This document shows positions 25,536 to 37,500 of a stretch of DNA of 64,000 nt, one piece after another. A program made the translations under genes and the position numbers. A model generated the notes under the pieces. That model was not told where the DNA came from and did no database searches. It saw only the letters and a list, made by a program, of their open reading frames with translations. Every line of letters starts with the position of its first letter. Positions within the stretch are counted from its first letter, which is position 1. The stretch comes from Calliopsis andreniformis (taxonomy: Eukaryota; Arthropoda; Insecta; Hymenoptera; Andrenidae): contig NC_135073.1 of assembly GCF_051401765.1 (NCBI RefSeq), positions 7,874,001 through 7,938,000 on the forward strand, in the 5' to 3' direction.

Positions 25536-28500
25536 CTGGACCGCAACCAAGAACACACTTTACCATTTGAACACACAAACGCTGGTTAAGTCTTGGTCCG
25601 AATGTCAAGAAAACAAAAAAATGTAATAGAAATATTTTCGACAACTTTCTCCCCTTTCGCCCTTCTTCCACTCTCTCTCTTTCTCTCTCTCTCTTTCTCT
25701 CTCTCTCTTTCTTTCTTTCGCAATCGTTCTACTGGTTCTTCTTTAACAACTGGAACCATTTCTTTCTCATTCGTCTCTCTCTCTCTCTCTCTCACTTTTT
25801 CTCCCTCACGCACACCCCTCTCGTTTGAACCCTTCGCATTCCAGCATACGAAGACTGGTCGATCTGAATCTACCTTTACCGTGACTCAACCTCAATTGCT
25901 TTTAACGTGCTGAAAGCGCGAACGATTAAAGAGACGCTGTCCTGCGTACTCTGTTGCTCGGCGTCTTCGATTGTTAGTAGAAAAAGGCTAAGAGGAGTAC
26001 ACCTCGGCGTCATTGTACACAGTTTCTGGATCACGGAACTTTGTGGCGAGCGAAACAGGGTTTTTTGATTGGGTGATATATCTGGTTTTGTTTTTTTTTT
26101 TTTTTTTTTTTTTTGTTTCGTGTGATATAAGGTTTCGTCGAGGCAAGAGTGATCGAAATGTTAGCGACGATACTGCGGGCACAGTGAACGATTCGTTTGT
26201 TGCGCTTCCTTCGTTCGGTTCCGTTTTCATACGAGACGGTGATACTCATTTTAGAAACGCATCTCCCATATTTCTGGTCGAATTCGAGGTTGAGCCAGGT
26301 CGTAGATGCAGTTTCCTTGATGCAAAATGATATTTGAAAGTAAGGATAAACCAGGCCGTGCGATGATAGTGGTAGCGATCACTGTGCCTGCGAACCGAAA
26401 TATGTAAATAAAGACAGTTTTTCGGGTGATGTCGAGTATCTCCCTTGGCTGACAGTCGTTTATTCGATTTGGAGTTTATATTCTTCAACTTATGATAAAT
26501 GCAAGAAAGAATGCAAATTTTTAGTGATCTAAACTTTAAATTAAATTATAAATTCTAGAAAGTTTCATTATTTAGATATTAGTTAGAACTTTTCTTTAAG
26601 TAAAAACTGCACAAAGAAATACAATTTGTGCTGTCTACATTTTTAAATAATGGTCGATATCTTCTATTCGATCTTTATTTAAATATAGTTTAATATAGTA
26701 TAGATTCATTTTTAGTACTTTGTATATTTTTCTTTTATTATTTCACTCAATTATCAATTGTTTTACTCTTCAATTTATTCAGCTGGTTGACTTTCGTTTA
26801 TTAGTTCATTTTTTTGGTAGATTTATGTAGTGGTAGAATCGAAGGAAACCCAGCGAGATACTCGATTCTGGATAAATAAAGTTGAACAAGCGTGTACTTC
26901 AGTCAAATTCATGCTTTGACGAACGTTCGTGCGTATTAAATATTGTACAGAAATGTTCAAGGATGGATTTGATGTTTCCATGCATGTTACTCATTCGATA
27001 TGATTCAAGAGTTTGCTTTTGACATGATCCATTCATTCTCCATCACTAGCATTCACTGATATATCCGATATTGAGTATTATTATGATTGTAATAAGAGCC
27101 AAATGAAATCCTGACTTTCTTTAGAATGGATTTCAGAGAAATGTTATTTTCTTTTTACTAGAACTTTTTTACGAATTTTTAATTTCATAACGTATGCAAT
27201 TCACAAATAATTTCATTATCAATTACACTGTCAATTACATAGCTAGTTCATATAAGACATATTTAATAACTGAAAACCCGATACCATTGTTAATTAATCT
27301 TAATACAAATAAAAATTTCTCAGAAATCCAACATTTCATTTTATGAAAGCAGAGGTGATTTTTCATGGCATTCAATTTTTGTGATTCAGTATGAAAAATT
27401 AGAATCTTATGAAATGTGTTCATGAATGAATAATCTTTGAAAGTGTTGTAAACTAAATGTCGTATAAAGTGTTCGTCTTTAAAATGTAATTAAATTTGAC
27501 TGATGGAGCTGCATGCATGACAAGATAACTGATCGCACAAGGATGTTACAGAAATTCATGCGTGTAACAATGGGAGGGTGCGACGTTCATTATATGCTTG
27601 CTGTCATTATTTAACGCAAATGAAGTGCAACACGGAAAATGACTTTTATCTCTTCCAGTTCCTTTTTTATCAGGACGATGGAGTAAACAATCCCATTACA
27701 GAAGCCACTCATAGCACCAATGCTCGCATTCGATATCACTCAATCACCTGAATAAATCTCTTATTGTAAAAGCCAAGACTGAAATTTGTAAAGACTATTA
27801 CCATGATTTGATCCATTCATTTGTATTGATTCAAATTCGATAAAAAAAAGGTGTGGATTTCTTTGGATATGTTAATACATATGCCTGTTACTGATTTTCG
27901 TTTTAATTGTTTTGCTGATTAATAATATACACAGCCGTGATTAGAAGAAAGTTTGAACAAAATAATTCTAGAGTTAAATTTTGTTTATTATGCTGGTATT
28001 ATTAATCTATTTGTAAGAAATTTCTCCATTTGTAAATAGCAATTCCAAAATTGAAATATAGAAGATGTAAATATTAAAAAATAATATTACTTGTATAATT
28101 TACAAACTGGGTATTTTCTAGATCTCACACGAAAATACATGTTATAATAATTTCTCAATTATTGAGGTAAAATGTAATTCTTGTCAAGGTTTGACTCAAT
28201 TCTTTCTTCAATCACTACCGTGGTATTATTATTTATTAATATTTGGAATTTATATTACAATATTCTATACGTATTACGATTTCGTTATTCTATGTACAAC
28301 TGTTTTAAGTAGTACACACGTATATGTACATACTTCAACTGAGCAAACGTGATGTTTCTGTTACGCATATGCAAACAAACGATAGGTTCATAAAGCCCTT
28401 CTCCTTTATATGTATTTAAATAAATTCTACATAATATAAATTTTCATAAAATTCTACCCTTAGCTTACTGTGAATTAAAACAAAAAAGACTATCATCAAA

Positions 28501-31500
28501 ATTACAAGTTACCATTGATCCCAGATAATAATATTTATAACATTAGAACTGTAAATATCTTTGTATCTTAATATCCATTATATCAGTAAATTATTACTTT
28601 ACTCTTTACTCTCTTAATTTCCTTTAAAGTAATATATCCTATCCACTATGATTGGCACTTCTTTTAACCATCACCCCTGCTCGATTAAGCTTACATGTGT
28701 ACACCTTTAACAATATTAAAAAGAAACCCGGACACTTGACGAAGAATCGTTTTCTTTTAAACGTCTTCACGTAACCGTACGAAACACAAGATTTCTAATT
28801 TCCCAATGAATGGACCAAAAGAACAGTACGATGCAAGAACACGTAAAGCAGGATAGTATTACATCGAGTACGCAGGACACATAGACCAAAACGAAAATGA
28901 CCAAATGACCATAGAAAGTAGACAAAGAAAGATAATGGATACCTGGAACTGTTGCATCGGGTAGGCCATCATTTGTGCTGGCGGTGGTGGTGGTGGGGGT
29001 GCGGCTTGCACCCCTGGGGGTGGTGCCGTGACTGTGGTGGCGTGGTGTGGCGGTAACTGTGGTCCCCCGGGTAATCCCTGGCCCCAGCCTGTTGGCGTGC
29101 CAGTGGCGTGGACACCCATTCCCATTCTGTATTTACAGGTTGCACATATAATTTTCGCTTAAATAAATGAGCACGCTCGAAAGAGAGAGAGGAAAAAGGA
29201 GAATTTTTATCCGGTCAAGTTGAAATAGGTAATACGTTCACACGCTGTCCCAGATGCGCCACAAATGGCCACGCAGTAATTATTGTAATGAGGGAAAGTT
29301 TTTGAACTCGTACCTCTTTTGTATCGTTTTGTCATAAAGAGACAGCCATGACAAATTCTGAATAATGTATCGTTACTGTATAATGAAGAGACAAAGGAAG
29401 GGTACATTCAGAGTAAAAAGACGTAAGAATATCGATGTCCTATTTATTATTTATACTATCGTGCATAAGTATTTCGACAGTTTCATCTTATTATATGTAA
29501 AATACACAAAGTAAGATTCTGTGATATAGCTTTGGCTACAAATCACATCTCACACGATCATATAAGGTTTACAAATATCGATGAAAATAACACCTGATAT
29601 CAGTTAGTACAAATAAAAAGATCTATGTCAAAGTGTTAAAGCCATAATGTCAAAATGTCCAAAAACTTATGCACGGTAGTGTGTGTAAAATGTATAGAAC
29701 TACACGTTGGCATCAAATACTTCAAAATGTGGTTTTTGAACTTGTACTATTTTTTAACAAACTAATTTAATTACTGTTAAAAAAACACTTAGAAGCTCAT
29801 CGATAGCTTTATATCATTCCACATTTTCGTTCTGTCGTTCTAACACGAGATCTCTTATAACTGTGAGTTATATAACGTCAACGCCTACCTTTCAATAATA
29901 TTTTTAACATATTTTATGAGCCGTGCGTGCGAACGCAACAATTTCGATAGAAATAAATTTAACAGATAAATCAATTCTGCCGAATTAGTATGCGCCAGCG
30001 ATGAAAGGTTAAAAAGTATTTCACGCGCATATTGTCTATTGAAAAAGTTAGTTGTAAAAGCAGGGATGAATAAATTTTGTGTACAAGTGTCGGAAATATT
30101 TATACGTTCATTAGTATTCATAGGCGAAATCACTTTGCAACAAAGCAGCGACACGATGAAACCTTTTTGCAAAGCCCAAAGTGGTATTAAAAAATTTATA
30201 GGTGTGTTTTAAGTTTCAACGACGAATAATAAATGATAAAAAATATGGACGTGAAATGACTGAATCATGTATTTCAAAAGTGAAGGGTATACTGATTTAT
30301 ATTAGGACAATAGTTTTGAGTATCTATTCTTTTCTCGTGTCCTTTTTGTCTCACGAAGTACTGTTTGAAATTTTAGGATGTCTGTTTAGATTTTTAATCA
30401 CTGGCTTTTCTTTTAATTAAAAATTTGTTATTTTTGCCTGACGATGCACAGGATTGAAAAATTCAGGTTATTCAGGATTTGTTACGGTAGTGGTTTACAA
30501 TCCCAGTAATGTTCGAAAAGCGTTCGCTGGGTACGCTCTTTAAGGATGTCGTTTCACGGATCGTAAGAACGCTGAAAGATATTTTGTTCGCCAGAAAGCG
30601 CCCCATTCGTTCCTACCGTAATCTAAAAATTGCGCGATCGGCAAATACGCAAATTCGGTTTGATATCTCTGTTGAGTATACAGTGTTTACTGCTTCGTTT
30701 AACGATCTAGGTGGTTTCAAATGTTTTTGTAGAAATCGCTCAAGGAGATAGTGCACAACAAAAATCTAGTGAGGAGTCAAAAATCTATTTGAAAACGCTA
30801 AAGTCAATCAAATTAACGCATTTATAGTAATTGTTTTCAAATTTTCTGCAGAAATAATTCTATGTTATAAGGCTTCATTTCCTTTTTTAAGCTTTAATTG
30901 TTTAAATATATGTATACAATAGAATCTCAACTGATGTCCACATTAATCAACTGAGAATGAAATTCAAAAATGTCCTTTTATAACAATTCCTAATTATTTA
31001 AACGCTAGTTTGTCATTAAATCGTAGTTCCAGGTTTATTGGCAGCTCTACTACAATCTTATCATTGGTACAGCATAATCGAAATTTTAAATAATTAGTAA
31101 TTCAATGTAAAATTATGAAGTTAAGTTACTTCAAACAACAAAAGTGTAATTAGTTATTAACACTAGTCAACATTACTGTTCTTATTTTCTTACGAAACAT
31201 TCAAATAAAAAATGAAAAGAAAAAAGTAATCAATTGCCAGCCTTAATTCAAAGTATAGTATCTAAATTTAACAATTTATTCCTAAGATACTCCAGTGTTA
31301 GCATTTTCGTTTCTAGCTGAGTTGGCGATAACCATTAAGGAAGGTTCGAAAGCGATATACGAAGGACGCTTCCTTAATTTTCGTGCAATTTAAATCTCAG
31401 AAGGAGCGTAAAACGTCAGCTTCAGGCCTTGCACCGTGCTACGCACACACAATTGAAAGCTTTAGTTTATCTCAAACGTATACCATTACTTATTTTACAG

Positions 31501-34500
31501 TCCCGACAATACTCCAGAAACATTCGGATATCCACTTTAAGGGCGTCATTTCATAGATCGTAAAAGCGTCGAGAGATATTCTATTCTAGAAATTACCCCC
31601 GAGGTTTATACTATGTGATCCTTAAAAGTTGCGCCCTTTCGCGCTCCATGCACTGGTGGGTCACAATTTAACCTGGCATAGTATTTACAATTTTACGACA
31701 CTGTCGAATTTTCGATTACACTTATTCGATGGTTTATTGGCCGCGTTTATAGTCGTCAAATATGATCGTTTGTTGTTACACAATTTTTGTACATGCTATT
31801 CCCATATCTTAATGAAGGCAACAATTCATATTATGCAAATAAGTTATTGTGATTATATTATTTCGAAATTTACAGATGTTATAAATTAGATATTAAATAC
31901 CTAGGTATTTTCTAACATTATCAAGAAACGAGAGAAATTAATAGGAGACTGCAATAATAATTATGCGAAGGAATAACATAATGTACTAGTATATGTATAA
32001 ATAATACATGTGGTACTTATTAATAATGAGCAATACACGTAGATGTGAATGTAATATTGTAGTGCGTCGTTTCATGAGCATAAATGTAAATTAATGTAAT
32101 AATTAATTTCGTTATTGAGTTATCGAAAATTCCATTCATTTCAGTTCGTAACTTCTGCAGTTAGTTAAATGAGGAAAATCAGGAACTAATAACGCAGCTT
32201 ATAATTTGTAGTGAAAATAGACGATGAGTGATAATTCTGAAATTGTTGAATAAAACTAAGTATAGAACAATTTCAAATAAAGTAGAATCGTGACAATGTC
32301 AAGTACCTACATTAGTAATAGTGATATTATTTTCTACTCAAAATAGCTAATAAAATATTTTTGGAATTCAATACAGTATTTTTATTTATATGCACGTCAT
32401 TTCTAAAATTTCGCTGAATTGTTTACGTCCACTTGCGATATGGCTAATTATCAAAACAGTGTCAACAAAGTTGTTAAAGGAGAATCAAGGAAGAGGAGCG
32501 TGGTCATGCTCGTTAAATCGGAATAAAAAATCGAGTGGCGTATTGTTCGAGTTTATCTACGGTTCCTCGAAAGAACGGAGTCAAAAGAATTGCTGTTACT
32601 TAAGTCGTGTCAACAAAGCTGCCACAGTCGCGTTTCCGGCAACTGGCGTGGTTACAATTGATCTCCTTTCTTCGCGAGTAAAATACAACGGGAACGGGGA
32701 CAATAGACATTTGTAACGAACACGATCAAAACGACAGAAACATCGTCCACTCGAGAAGAGATGTGCTGGGCATGATAGTTCGTAAAATCTACATGAATGT
32801 TTGAAGATAATACTAAAAGAACTATCACGTTTTTCCTAAATCTTCCACAATTTCAATTTTATATCAAATAAAGATTATTTCAGTAATGTATGCAGTGTTA
32901 TTATAAAAAATGTAAATAAGAATTTCTAAGAGTGTTTAATTACTAGTAAATGCATTATGAATGTAGTGTCAAGATCGTTAATATTTTTTATTAATACATA
33001 TTAATGCTTTAAAAACAATATTTATAGCATTGTAAAGTTTTTGTATCTATTATTTTACAACGTAAAAGAAAGGAAGGTACGTGATTTTCGCGAAAATTAC
33101 GGCTTAAATTTTCTGCATTTTCATTGTTCGCCAAGCTCTTAATGTCTTCTCTACTATTTTAGATGAAAGCTCATAAGTTTCTTTCAGTTGTACAGGAACT
33201 TCTATTTCGCGTAGCGCGCTGCACAAGTTCAGCAGTATGTAATAATGCGCAATCTTCGTCGGTCCTTTGCAAGCTAACGTGTCAGGAACATTAGCGAGGA
33301 GCGTCAAGTTTAGCCATTCTTTCAACTTAGGCTGTAGCAAGAACTGATTCGACCTACTGAACTCTGCTTACGTCTACGGGTGTTAGTCGTTTAGCTTGTC
33401 GTCTAATTCATTAAGGATAACGATGAAGTAACGAAAGTAGTTATAATGTAGAAATTTAAATAGTAAAATGTGGACCATAAGATTATTACGAACTCTTCTA
33501 TTTTAGCTATAATTGTGTATAACATTATACTTCGGGTTATCACTTTGTTGTGATTTTATGAATGACGAATACTTTATATTTCAATCAATTTTCAAATACT
33601 TCTTTAAATAATTTATAGACAAAAATTTTATAAATGTTTAAGAAATGAAATAGAAATTATTAGTGGGATTGTTTTTGATGTTTCCTGCATACCTATTTTC
33701 CTCTTAATGTTCAAAAATGTTCTTTGTGAAGAATGTGTCATTCTCAAAAATTGTTTTAATGCTTTACCCTTTGAATTTACGTATTCTTCTTTATATAATT
33801 TACTACTTTCGAATGGAGCACTTTCTTAGCGAGCTTAGTTGAAGTATTAAGACAGCAACCCAACACTTTTGTAATGCATAAAAAAATTGTCAAAATCGAA
33901 TGGGAAACCGATACAAGACATTTTTCTCACAAAGTGTCTCATACATTCCCCTCTGAATTTACATATTCTTCCTTATATAATTTATCATTTCGAATGAAGT
34001 CCTTTTTTAACACATTATTTACCAGTAAATCCTATTACAAGCCTATTAATAAGCTTCTCTTAAATAATGTGTTAACGAGTTCACTTAGTATACTAACACA
34101 GAGACCCAATACCTTTCCAAGCCATAAAAAAATGGTCAAAACCGAAATGGGAGATATAAACAAGAAACTTTAACTATGCTCGTTATTTCCGAATATTGGA
34201 AAGATTTCAGCGAGAATACTAGTACAATCAATTCTAGGAACTCTTTCGAGTTTTCAACGCTTCGCAAAGCAATCCAGGGTAACGCAATCAGTATGCGCTT
34301 CAGAATTACGTCGAGCTAGTATTAAGAGCTTACCCCATGTACTGCGCCTGTTGATAGCCAGCGAACTGTCCATAAGTGTATCCCTGCATCCCTTGCAGGA
34401 AACTGCCGGCCTGCATCTGCGTCGCTGTCGTATAAGATTGGGGCGGATACCAGTATCCGAGCTGTCCAGCACCACCGACGCCGCCGACGCCTCCGACACC

Positions 34501-37500
34501 CGCGACACCCGCCGCCGCCGCCGCGGCGGCAGCTGCTGCCGCCGCATAGTATGGGTACGACGGCGACGATAACGCCTAGAAAAGCGCAGGGATCAATGAA
34601 ACAGAAAAGAGCAAGGGCATCGTTTGGCTTGTACGCTTAACGACAGCCACGAGGTTAAGGATGCTGGGCGTTCCACGGTTCAAAATCATTTGGATGCACC
34701 GTGCAAATTCAATCGTCAGAAGGGGGATGAAGCTGTGCTTTGGCGCGCTACTGTCCTGGCTGTGGGATTTTTCAGCTTCTTTTTATCCTGGAGCCTTTAG
34801 AGAACTTGTGTATTTCATGATCCACGGGCGAGGGCGAAGGTAACGCGTTTGATGTCAGGAAAGGGGATTGGAAATGTTGAAAGGGATGGCAAAATTGAGG
34901 GTTTATGGTTAAGGATGGATACTATGGGATTTTCCTTTTAAAAATTGGTAGTTATCAGTTATGGTGATGGGAAAGTGGGATTCATGTAGCAGGTGTCTTA
35001 GAACTGGTTGTGCAAGCGGAAAAGTGGTGATTCTGTGTGGAAAAGTAAGTAAAAGATATGGAATCTCAGTCTAATATTTATAGAATTATATTAGGTTCCC
35101 AAATTACTTGGACAATACACATGGGTTCATGAAATACCTCTATACTGGACCCGAAATTAAAAGGATCACAGTTTTTTAATAATAAAGTTTTCCTTTTAAT
35201 CAAATGTGTAGGAACTCGTCTCTATATTTTTATTGTACGAATACTTTTGTTTTCCATTGGAACTGCAATTAATTTTACCAGCTTATTCGATTTTGGCCAC
35301 ACACGTATAAATGTATCACCAATCTAGTTAAACAATCTGATATAGGAAAGAGATATATAGAAACAATTCTAAACTTTTTTACTAGTATGTCTGTGTGGTT
35401 GCGCGATCAGAATCAAATGAGGGAACATTGCGTGAGCATAAGAGATTGACCAACATTTATATACAACATTGATCTTTTTCTACACTTTGTATAACTGAAA
35501 CGTAATTTTCCGGAACCTTTCTAACTGATTAGATAGCACTTTGGGACCCTATTTCTGAGGCCATTTGCCAGCATACTCTATAAGAGAGGGTTTCAAAGTA
35601 CCAACAAGGGAGGTTTACGCACTATTGGGACCATTAACTTTCCCCGACCGATCGTTATTTCATTACAACAATTGGCATCAACAGACAACAATATACCTAT
35701 CCACTAAATTACTAAATAAATATTCAAAGATATACAAATCACCAACGACAAGTTTGGAACCACTTCTCAGAAGTTTCCATGGCAAAATGAATTCCTAACA
35801 TTTGGTATAGGTGGTCACATCATTTATATAAACATAAGTTTTGTGCCTGGCATGAAAGGTGCCCATTAATAAGCTTCAGAAATTAATAAACAGAAAAGAT
35901 GTACTTCTTATGTATCTAATACTATTAGCTACATTATACCATAATATCGACACTATTCATAGAGTTAATGTTAACACCTCTACAAAGTATGACAACTATT
36001 TTAATTTCCATAGTCTTACAATGAATCCCTCTCTTCATACTTATTTAAATTCCTTTACTCAACGAGATAGTATTTATTTTCTCCCTTACACAGTGATTCC
36101 ACCCTTTGACCAACAATATAAACTCCTCTCCTCTAAAAGTAAGGTATTCACAAACGTATTCATAACCCAATGATTATTTTTTTCTTCGATTCATTGATTC
36201 CATCAGTGTTCCCGAGGACCGACATTAAACACCACCGATTGTCCCCTCGATCTTTTACCTAGCTAATTTAGGAAAGTTTAAGAATCAGATTGAACTCGCA
36301 AGCTGCATCGTATACGTGGTCGTATCACGATGAGGTACGTAGTAATGCGATATCCCAATACTCGTGGGAGTAGTGCGTTATGGGAATGGGGATCAATTAG
36401 AGCGATGTCACGGGCCGAGTAACAGTGGATGGATGGATGGATGGAAGTACCACGGAGGAGAGGGAGCCTCAGCCACCATTCCCAGATCGGACGTACTCAC
36501 TCGTCTTGCCTTAGCACTAATTGCTAAGAGACCCGATAGACACACTTTAGAGCAAGGCTTGTGAATAGACCGGAATCTTGCCCCGACCCCTGTCCTCTGG
36601 AACCGCCTTCCGTTTTTACTCCTCTCGGCTCTTAGTTGGGCTGCTCGTGCAACGTACACGTTGACTGAACCGGATGGAACTAACAATCGAGAGTTGGAAT
36701 TATTTCCTTTTTACCTGTGTCTCGTAGGATTCTGTTTTCTGACTCGACTAGTGTTATTTCTGACTTCGTCGACGACGAATTTATTGAGGCTGGAGAAAAT
36801 GATTAATTCCTTTTTAGACGTTCTTGCTTCCAGGGAAGATATAGGACTGTTGTTAGAAAAAGTGTTTAGTTAAGGATTGAATGTTTTTCATTTAATTTCG
36901 TAGATTAATGTGAAATAATGCCATAGGTTTAGGTTTTGTTGGGAGCTCTGGGGTTCCTTTGGATTAGTTTTAGGTATAACACCTACTGAGAGAGTATATT
37001 TGATAGAGAGGATTTCTATAATGTGTTTGCCAAGAGATCTCAATCTCTAATTCAAACCTAACTTGGTTCTAGCCCAAAGTTGACTTGGCACTAATTTCTG
37101 GGATCTTTGGCAGCTGCTCTAAAGTTAAGACATGGTTCGCAGATGAGTTTGCCTGAGATGTTCTCGTATCTGTAGTATTTCTATTTATGATTATTTAGTT
37201 TGTTATGGTTATATTATTTGATTACCAACTTGCGTTAAATATATCTACCTATAATTACTATAAAAATTACGGATTTCACTAATATTCTGATTTTGTATCG
37301 TTAAATTAAGTAAACAAACATACTAGTAACTTCTTAAATTTGTTTTCTCGTTCTCGTTATTTTATCTCTGAAAATTTTTCAAATTATGAATTGGTTTAAC
37401 GTTATATTAAACTGATAATACAATTATAATTGAATTTTGTTGTGAATAATCTGCAATACTGGTAATTATGTGTGGCATAAAATGTATTTCTAAGTAAATG

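Larger units (their letters stand above)
25536..28942 (-). other. Rox8 intron between the Pro-rich exon and the last exon
   Basis: About 3.4 kb. Its donor (CAG|GTATCC on the minus strand at 28942) is weaker than the other Rox8 donors. Read-through would add about 28 hydrophobic residues before a stop at 28859. The left part (25.6-26.4 kb) shares the pyrimidine-rich character of the island; 26.4-28.9 kb is plain AT-rich sequence with nothing I can name. Confidence 0.6.
29127..34333 (-). other. Rox8 intron (5.2 kb)
   Basis: AT-rich. Contains a direct-repeat pair at 30.5 and 31.5 kb, an unassigned minus-strand open segment at 33104-33331, and a tandem duplication with a TTAA-flanked insertion at 33.77-34.17 kb, each listed separately. 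Donor GTAAGC at 34333. Confidence 0.7.

Noticed and set aside
24253..25626. Two + strand open frames of about 200 codons
   Set aside because: They run through CT, poly-T, TA and GGT repeats. Predicted residues are simple Ser/Leu, Phe and Gly/Cys runs, and no conserved motif is present.
28859..28942. Read-through of the Rox8 Pro-rich exon into 28 more residues
   Set aside because: The extension is hydrophobic ([17 protein letters not shown]), unlike TIA-1 tails, and the exon ends at a usable CAG|GT. Treated as intron, though the donor is weak.
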